A model generated the notes under the pieces. That model was not told the origin of the DNA. It saw nothing but the letters and a program-made list of their open reading frames with translations, and did not search any database. Positions 59,354 through 64,000 of a stretch of 64,000 bases of DNA are shown piece after piece. Made by a program: the position numbers and the translations under genes. This DNA comes from Empedobacter sp036647415 (lineage in GTDB: Bacteria; Bacteroidota; Bacteroidia; Flavobacteriales; Weeksellaceae): the NCBI RefSeq assembly GCF_036647415.1, contig NZ_JAVXKG010000017.1:1-64000 (forward strand), given 5' to 3'. Numbering within the stretch: position 1 is the stretch's first letter; each line of letters begins with the position of its first letter.

Positions 59354-60583
59354 ATGAAGACAAAACAACTATTTTTATACCTAGCAATTGGGACATTGGT
59401 TTCGGGTTGTAATGAAATTAAAGAAAAAATTGGAGGAGGATCTTCTGAAAATATAATCTCAGAAAATACCCAATTAAATTGTGATTACAACAATTTATCC
59501 AATCAATTTAACGTGAAATTTGTGATCAATAAAGATCCCAAAAAAGCAACAGCTGGTGTAGATTATGCGGTTCAGATTTTAGATAAAAACAACAAAGTTT
59601 TGAAAACAATTGTTTCTCAACCTAGTATTTCAACGGATGAATTGGATAAATACAAGATCTGTGATCAAGTGAAATCCTTAGCAACAAAATATAATTTAGC
59701 GAAGAGTTTTGACATAGAATCTTTTGATGGTAATGTAGTTGTAGGAGATTTTAATTTTGATGGAAAAGATGATTTTGCGGTTTATAACCGTAAACAAGAC
59801 AACAAAGCATATTACAATTATTATTTACAAGATGCGAGTGGCGAGTTTAAGATAGATAATTTTTTGTCTGATGATACCGATTATTTTAGTAAAAAATATG
59901 ATGTGAATGGTAAAACAATTGTTATACAAGATAAATCTGCTATAAAAAAATATGCATACAACAACAATTCCTGGACAATGACAGAAGAAGTAAATGACCC
60001 TTTTCCGAATGCTCCAGAAAGAGGTTTAATTACTAATTTTAATAGAGGAGAAAACTCGAAAATTATTTCACTTTATGATTCTAATTTTAAAAAAGTTGGG
60101 AATGTAGAATTTAATCAATGGGAAAATTTTGCTTCAAAAAACAGTAATAATGTTTTAGAGGTTAAAGAACTTTATAATAGTGATACTAAAATTTCTTCAT
60201 TGGTTTATAAATCTAAAAATGGCTTGTTTCTACAATTAGATGTTTCTGGAACATATTATGTTAATGCATTAGAATTAAAAAAATATAATTTCAAACCAGA
60301 GAGTTTTATAGATTACTTTGTAAATCATGAAATGTATATTTCTCCAAATGGAATAGTTATGAATGTGAGAAAATCACCAAGTTCAAAATCAGAATTAATC
60401 GGACAAATTCACCCAGATATAGGTAATTATTACGTTGTTTTTACTGGAAATAAAAAAGGGCAATGGGCTGAAGTGTCTGAAATTATTTTTCCAGAATCTG
60501 ATTATTATATTCTAAACTATACTACAGGTTGGATAAAAATTATAGGGGATAATGGTTATCCTAATTTTAATTTCAGTAATTAA
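59354..60583 (+). CDS. Lipoprotein with FG-GAP-like and SH3-like parts
   Basis: A 409-residue lipoprotein (lipobox LVSGC, Cys at about 19). Residues about 35-190 are shared with the next gene product: ENTQLNCDYNNLSNQFNV, then GDFNFDGKDDFAVYN, an Asp-rich calcium-binding-like loop of the FG-GAP/VCBS type. The C-terminal part carries an SH3b-like segment (GIVMNVRKSPSSKSELIGQI), as in peptidoglycan-associated proteins. It is likely to be anchored in the outer membrane facing the periplasm. Second-operon context suggests an outer-membrane component of the same apparatus; this is inference. Confidence 0.73.
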   Translation: MKTKQLFLYLAIGTLVSGCNEIKEKIGGGSSENIISENTQLNCDYNNLSNQFNVKFVINKDPKKATAGVDYAVQILDKNNKVLKTIVSQPSISTDELDKYKICDQVKSLATKYNLAKSFDIESFDGNVVVGDFNFDGKDDFAVYNRKQDNKAYYNYYLQDASGEFKIDNFLSDDTDYFSKKYDVNGKTIVIQDKSAIKKYAYNNNSWTMTEEVNDPFPNAPERGLITNFNRGENSKIISLYDSNFKKVGNVEFNQWENFASKNSNNVLEVKELYNSDTKISSLVYKSKNGLFLQLDVSGTYYVNALELKKYNFKPESFIDYFVNHEMYISPNGIVMNVRKSPSSKSELIGQIHPDIGNYYVVFTGNKKGQWAEVSEIIFPESDYYILNYTTGWIKIIGDNGYPNFNFSN

Positions 60584-60593
60584 TTATTATTTA

Positions 60594-61535
60594 ATGAATA
60601 CGAAATTTCTAATATATGTAACTATTTTTCTTTTGATTACAAGCTGTAATAATGAGAAAAATGTAAGTGAAGTAGTTTCAGAAAACACCCAATTAAACTG
60701 TGATTATAACAATTTATCCGATCAGTTTAATGTAAATTTCAAAATTAATCAAGATAACAACATTGCAAATGGAGCGATAGAATTTGTTGTTCAAATTACG
60801 GACAAGAAGAACAATATCCTAAAAAAAATTACAACACAACCTAAGATAATAGCTTCAGAAATTAATTTTTACAAACAATGTGACCAAGTAAAATCGTTGT
60901 CCAAAAATTATAATATTTCAAAACAATGGAGTGATAAATTATATGACGGAAACATTGTAGTTGGCGATTATAATTTTGATGGAAAAGATGATATCGCAAT
61001 ATATCACAGCAAAGAAACTGATCGAGAAATATTTTTTTACGAATACTATTTACAAACAGATCAAGGTGATTTTGAACGGGATAATTTTCTGTCAGACAAA
61101 TTTCATTATTTCGGCAAAAGATTTGATCGAAAAAATAAATTATTGATAAATGATGAACACGTTATTATTGATAAATACAAATATGACTACGGTTGGATAA
61201 AATTAGTAGAAGCTGTAAGTCCGAATATTGAATCGTCTTTTTATATGGTAAGTGTTGCTGCAGTAAAAACTGAATCGGATGCAAAAAACGAAGTAATAAA
61301 GCTAGAAAATAAAGGTTATCAAGCAAATTATTTATGGATACCAGATTATGCTTCGTTAAGTGGTGCTAAATTTTACAGTGTTTATATTGGACCATTTTCT
61401 ACACAACAAGAGTGTGAAATAGCAACAGAAGAATACAGGAAAAAAGATAAAAATGCCTATGGACTTTTGGTCTCGCAAGAACCTAAAAGAGTTCAAATTA
61501 ATGGAGTCGGAAAAGTTACTGTAACCAATAATTAA
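60594..61535 (+). CDS. Lipoprotein with FG-GAP-like and SPOR-like parts
   Basis: A 313-residue lipoprotein. The start at 60594 (MNTKFLIYVTIFLL) gives a lipobox LLITSC (Cys at about 18); the in-frame ATG at 60552 lies inside the previous gene. The N-terminal half repeats the preceding product (SENTQLNCDYNNLSDQFNV and GDYNFDGKDDIAIYH). The C-terminal half instead ends in a SPOR-like domain (SSFYMVSVAAVKTESDAKNEV, then FYSVYIGPFSTQQECEIA), a fold that binds denuded peptidoglycan. The two lipoproteins thus share one head and differ in their wall-binding module. Confidence 0.76.
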   Translation: MNTKFLIYVTIFLLITSCNNEKNVSEVVSENTQLNCDYNNLSDQFNVNFKINQDNNIANGAIEFVVQITDKKNNILKKITTQPKIIASEINFYKQCDQVKSLSKNYNISKQWSDKLYDGNIVVGDYNFDGKDDIAIYHSKETDREIFFYEYYLQTDQGDFERDNFLSDKFHYFGKRFDRKNKLLINDEHVIIDKYKYDYGWIKLVEAVSPNIESSFYMVSVAAVKTESDAKNEVIKLENKGYQANYLWIPDYASLSGAKFYSVYIGPFSTQQECEIATEEYRKKDKNAYGLLVSQEPKRVQINGVGKVTVTNN

Positions 61536-61550
61536 ATAAAATATAATTCT

Positions 61551-62021
61551 ATGAAAAATATAATTCTACTTACAGTTCTTTTTGGAGCAACGGTTTCTTG
61601 TTCTAATAAAGAAGACCAAAAGGTAAAGGAGTTGGAGTTAAAAGTAAAAGAACTTGAGCTGCTAAAACAACAAAGCGAATTAGCAGAAAAAAATAGAAAG
61701 GTTAACTCTAATGCGCAATATGTTGCTAATGAGAAAAAGAAATTAGACGAAGAAAAGCAGATTCAACAACAAGCGATGCAAGAGCAAGAAAGTTCAGCTT
61801 CTCATATTCAGCCTTATAATCAGTATAGAGTAATTGCAAGTGATCGTTATCCTGCACATTTTTATAATTCGCCAAATTTTAATGATAAACGAAAAGCAAG
61901 ATTTACAACAAATGAAATTGTTTATGTACAAGAAGTTGTAAAAGATTTTGCTTATGTAGAGTTTACAAATTCGGAGAACAAAACATCCAAAGGTTGGGTA
62001 GAAACGGCTTATTTACAATAA
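61551..62021 (+). CDS. Small lipoprotein with coiled coil and SH3-like domain
   Basis: A 156-residue lipoprotein (lipobox ATVSC, Cys at about 17) with a heptad-rich coiled coil at about 22-85 (KVKELELKVKELELLKQQ). An SH3-like C-terminal domain follows at about 95-156: YRVIASDRYPAHFYNSPNFNDKRKARF and a final GWVETAYLQ. Such domains often bind peptidoglycan or proteins in the periplasm. It is followed without a gap by the DUF1810 gene. No specific family was recognised. Confidence 0.72.
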   Translation: MKNIILLTVLFGATVSCSNKEDQKVKELELKVKELELLKQQSELAEKNRKVNSNAQYVANEKKKLDEEKQIQQQAMQEQESSASHIQPYNQYRVIASDRYPAHFYNSPNFNDKRKARFTTNEIVYVQEVVKDFAYVEFTNSENKTSKGWVETAYLQ

Positions 62022-62444
62022 ATGCAATTTAATTTGAATAGATTTTTAGAAGCCCAAGAAATAGATTTTGAAAGAGCTTTACAAGAGGTGAAGAATGGAC
62101 GAAAAATTTCTCATTGGATGTGGTTTATTTTTCCACAATACAAAGGACTTGGCTCTAGTGAAACGGCTAATTATTATTCTATACAAAGTTTGGACGAAGC
62201 AAATGAATATTTAAATGATTCGACTCTTGGAGTTAGATTAAAGCAAATTACAAAAGTGTTGATAGAAAGTAATGAAACAAAAATTGAAAATATTTTTTAC
62301 TTTCCTGATAATCTCAAATTAAAATCTTGTATGACACTTTTTGCATTTATTGAAAAGAATGAAGACAATTTATTTACGTTGGTTTTAGATAAATATTTTA
62401 ACGGAGAATTAGATTCTAACACACTAAATTTAATTATCAAATAA
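62022..62444 (+). CDS. DUF1810 family protein
   Basis: A 140-residue cytosolic protein whose whole length matches DUF1810: LNRFLEAQEIDFERALQEVKNG at the start, HWMWFIFPQYKGLGSSETANYYSI near 31-54, LDEANEYLNDSTLGVRLKQ near 57-75, and DNLKLKSCMTLFAF near 105-118. Its activity is unknown. The start directly follows the previous stop, so it is translationally tied to the lipoprotein operon, although DUF1810 genes are often found alone. The terminator at 62447-62472 ends the unit. Confidence 0.92.
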   Translation: MQFNLNRFLEAQEIDFERALQEVKNGRKISHWMWFIFPQYKGLGSSETANYYSIQSLDEANEYLNDSTLGVRLKQITKVLIESNETKIENIFYFPDNLKLKSCMTLFAFIEKNEDNLFTLVLDKYFNGELDSNTLNLIIK

Positions 62445-62446
62445 AA

Positions 62447-62472
62447 AATAAGAGGCTTATTAGCCTCTTATT
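62447..62472. terminator. Bidirectional terminator
   Basis: AATAAGAGGCT (62447-62457) pairs with AGCCTCTTATT (62462-62472), loop TATT, between the converging DUF1810 and MORN-protein genes. Confidence 0.86.
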
Positions 62473-63475
62473 CTTTTATATTTCCTTCGAAGAATTCTCC
62501 TTCTTCAGTTTTACCATTTGTTTTTAGTAATTTTCCTTTTCCATGAAAAAGATTGTTTTTAAAGAAACCTTCGTATCGATCACCGTCAGTAAAATACATA
62601 GTTCCTCTTCCGTTCAACACGCCTTTTAAGAACATTCCTTCATAACGATCGCCGTTTTTCCATTTAAAAACGCCAAAACCAGTCATTTCGTCATCTACAA
62701 TATCACCTTCGTAAGAATCTCCATTTGTAAAGGTATAAACACCTTTTCCTGTATGTATTTCATTCGGAAAATATCCCTCTAACACTCTTCCGTCAGGAAA
62801 ATAAAACTTACTTGTTTTGAAATTAGTTGATGATTTTTGAGCAATTTCAGGTTTCACTTTTTCAGGAACACTATCCGTTATATATTCATCATCAGAAAAA
62901 GTTACTTTTGGGTTATAAAAATCATATCCAGGTGTTGGTTTTTTTGTAACAAAATCAAAATATTCATCTCGTTGAAAAGATAAGTTATCATCAATGTCAG
63001 AAAAAGTATTATCAGCAATATTAGTATAAAATGCAGGAAAAGGTTTGGAATCATAATTATACGCAAAACCTTCTATAAGCTTCAAATTATCATTATGTTC
63101 ATACATTTTTATAGTATCAGCACCATAATATAACCCTACAATCATCGGAGTGTTTTCAGCGATTTTAGTATTAAATGTGACCGTTGGCTGTGGATTAACA
63201 GTTTTGCTACCGATCACTAAAAAACCATCTTTGTCTGTTGTTACATCAACTAGATTAATCTTGTAATACAAATAGTTCTTAGTATCATCTTTGTCGTCTT
63301 GTTTCACAAAAACAAGTTGATAACCGTCTAAAGAATAATTGGGTTGAGCGCTTTTTAATTCTATAAAAATTTCAGCATTATTATTTTTTGTTTTCATATC
63401 AAATTCATTAATATGAACTTGTCCAAATAAAAGGCTTACTCCTAGAATAGGAAGTAGTGTAAATATTTTTTTCAT
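62468..63475 (-). CDS. Exported protein with lamin-tail-like head and MORN repeats
   Basis: A 335-residue protein with a signal peptide at 1-19 (ending LLFGQ). Residues 20-200 resemble a lamin-tail-type (LTD) beta-sandwich: VHINEFDMKTKNNNAEIFIEL with SLDGYQLVF. Residues about 225-330 contain four to five MORN repeats (YEGDIVDDEMTGFGVFKWKNG, then YEGMFLKGVLNGRGTMYF and YEGFFKNNLFHGKGKLL). MORN repeats form beta-hairpin sheets and often bind lipids or partners. The combination is a plausible envelope protein of unknown role. The M15 peptidase gene lies two bases upstream on the same strand, so they are cotranscribed. Confidence 0.8.
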   Translation of the reverse strand: MKKIFTLLPILGVSLLFGQVHINEFDMKTKNNNAEIFIELKSAQPNYSLDGYQLVFVKQDDKDDTKNYLYYKINLVDVTTDKDGFLVIGSKTVNPQPTVTFNTKIAENTPMIVGLYYGADTIKMYEHNDNLKLIEGFAYNYDSKPFPAFYTNIADNTFSDIDDNLSFQRDEYFDFVTKKPTPGYDFYNPKVTFSDDEYITDSVPEKVKPEIAQKSSTNFKTSKFYFPDGRVLEGYFPNEIHTGKGVYTFTNGDSYEGDIVDDEMTGFGVFKWKNGDRYEGMFLKGVLNGRGTMYFTDGDRYEGFFKNNLFHGKGKLLKTNGKTEEGEFFEGNIKE

Positions 63476-63477
63476 GA

Positions 63478-64000
63478 TTATTTTATAGCGGGATTAATAT
63501 CAAGAATTTGCTCTTTTTTATATTGATTAATAAATTCTGGAGTAAAAGATTGACTTCCTGCTAGTTTTTCTGTTTTTAAAATGGTATTTAAATCTAATTT
63601 AATGTAATCTTGAAGCATTTTTTGAGAAAGTGGTTTGTATGTAAAATGCCAAGGTTCGTACTTAAATCCTTTTCGACTTGGATTATTCGTGTAAACTAAA
63701 TAAAAACCATATTTCTCAGAATTTTTATCCAACCATTCTTTGAATTTTTCCATACTTCCACCTTTGTTAAAGTGTTTTTCATTTAGTGGATCCGTAGGAA
63801 TACCAGTTGTAGAGTGTATTATATCTAAATCTGTTCCCCAGTGATGTCTAGAAGTTCCGGGAATTGTAGAATATTCTATAATTTTCTGAATATTTTTTTC
63901 AGGAGTTAAATCCTTGCTATTTGAATTGTATTTTCTGTTCCAAATTCCATTCTGATAATCAAAATTCCTATAACTAGAAATAACATGTATATTAAAACCT
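63478..64000 (-). CDS. M15 family D,D-carboxypeptidase (VanY-like), 5' end outside the window
   Basis: The frame stays open from the stop at 63478 to the window edge. The in-frame Met at 63753 is internal, because the upstream translation already holds the M15B zinc-peptidase signature. ISSYRNFDQY lies near the edge, then TSRHHWGTDLDI with the SxHxxGxxxD metal ligands, and finally EPWHF with the last His. Such enzymes remove the terminal D-Ala of muropeptide stems (VanY/DacB-like) in the periplasm. At least the signal peptide and part of the N-terminus are missing from the window. It is cotranscribed with the MORN protein. Confidence 0.88.
   Translation of the reverse strand, partial: GFNIHVISSYRNFDYQNGIWNRKYNSNSKDLTPEKNIQKIIEYSTIPGTSRHHWGTDLDIIHSTTGIPTDPLNEKHFNKGGSMEKFKEWLDKNSEKYGFYLVYTNNPSRKGFKYEPWHFTYKPLSQKMLQDYIKLDLNTILKTEKLAGSQSFTPEFINQYKKEQILDINPAIK

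Noticed and set aside
40879..62480. Integrative element with tRNA-Cys attachment sites
   Set aside because: I looked for a second copy of the tRNA-Cys 3' end near the right edge and for integrase, excisionase or transposase genes; none is visible.
1..64000. CRISPR array or cas genes
   Set aside because: No regularly spaced direct repeats and no Cas-like proteins appear; the only repeated block is the tRNA-Glu set.

Overview
The window looks like chromosomal DNA of a Bacteroidota member of class Flavobacteriia, probably the Weeksellaceae (Empedobacter/Chryseobacterium relatives). The base composition is clearly AT-rich. Several transcription units start behind the Bacteroidota promoter pattern TTTG-N19-TAnnTTTG. 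tRNA genes lack an encoded CCA. There is a type IX secretion (T9SS) sorting domain and many family-typical proteins (DUF2147, DUF6268, DUF3857 transglutaminases). The species is an inference.

Region 1 (1-20433) is mostly core genome: a partial tRNA-Asn, a secreted lectin-like/VGIGT-type pair, clpB, an MsbA-like exporter, mazG-like + aroA, two tandem DUF3857 transglutaminase-like proteins (one with its Cys and His lost), dtd, rsgA, and an aromatic amino-acid operon on the minus strand. That operon runs pheA - aminotransferase - tyrA - DAHP synthase/chorismate mutase - rsgA. Ahead of pheA I find a 28-codon leader peptide (21405-21319) with 7 Phe and 4 Tyr codons, then a Rho-independent terminator (21263-21292) and a sequence able to pair with the terminator's 5' arm. 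This has the layout of a ribosome-mediated attenuator and is too small for ordinary ORF calling.

Region 2 (21450-40890) is housekeeping: a GldA-like ATPase, a thioredoxin, ychF, a T9SS cargo protein, a YbdL-type aminotransferase, parE - small membrane protein - parC - rhomboid, an NlpC/P60 lipoprotein, rpsT inside a cluster of four tRNA-Glu genes (three identical), a double-ATPase peptide ABC protein, a CNNM/CorC-type protein, an exonuclease, a serine hydrolase, Mn-type superoxide dismutase, folB and tRNA-Cys.

Region 3 (about 40890-62444) is the accessory part and the most interesting. After tRNA-Cys and about 600 bases of gene-free AT-rich DNA come ten tightly packed plus-strand genes (41491-55722). 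They begin with an SrfB-type actin/Hsp70-fold ATPase and an SrfC-type P-loop protein. A tail-anchored protein, single-pass envelope proteins, a membrane-anchored subtilisin with an intact triad, a four-TM protein, a second P-loop GTPase-like protein and several coiled-coil envelope proteins follow. A second operon (56155-62444), separated by a minus-strand DUF805 gene, encodes a degenerate kinase-like protein fused to a PEGA domain, two more PEGA-TM-NTF2-like paralogs, three lipoproteins (FG-GAP-like, SPOR, SH3-like) and a DUF1810 protein. My inference is that both operons build one envelope-spanning NTP-driven apparatus: cytosolic SrfB, SrfC and GTPase; PEGA and pseudokinase adaptors at the inner membrane; a protease and helical proteins in the periplasm; lipoproteins at the outer membrane. 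SrfB/SrfC are annotated elsewhere as virulence factors of unknown mechanism. No integrase, transposase or duplicated attachment site is visible.

The window ends with a minus-strand MORN-repeat protein and an M15 D,D-carboxypeptidase whose frame stays open to the window edge.
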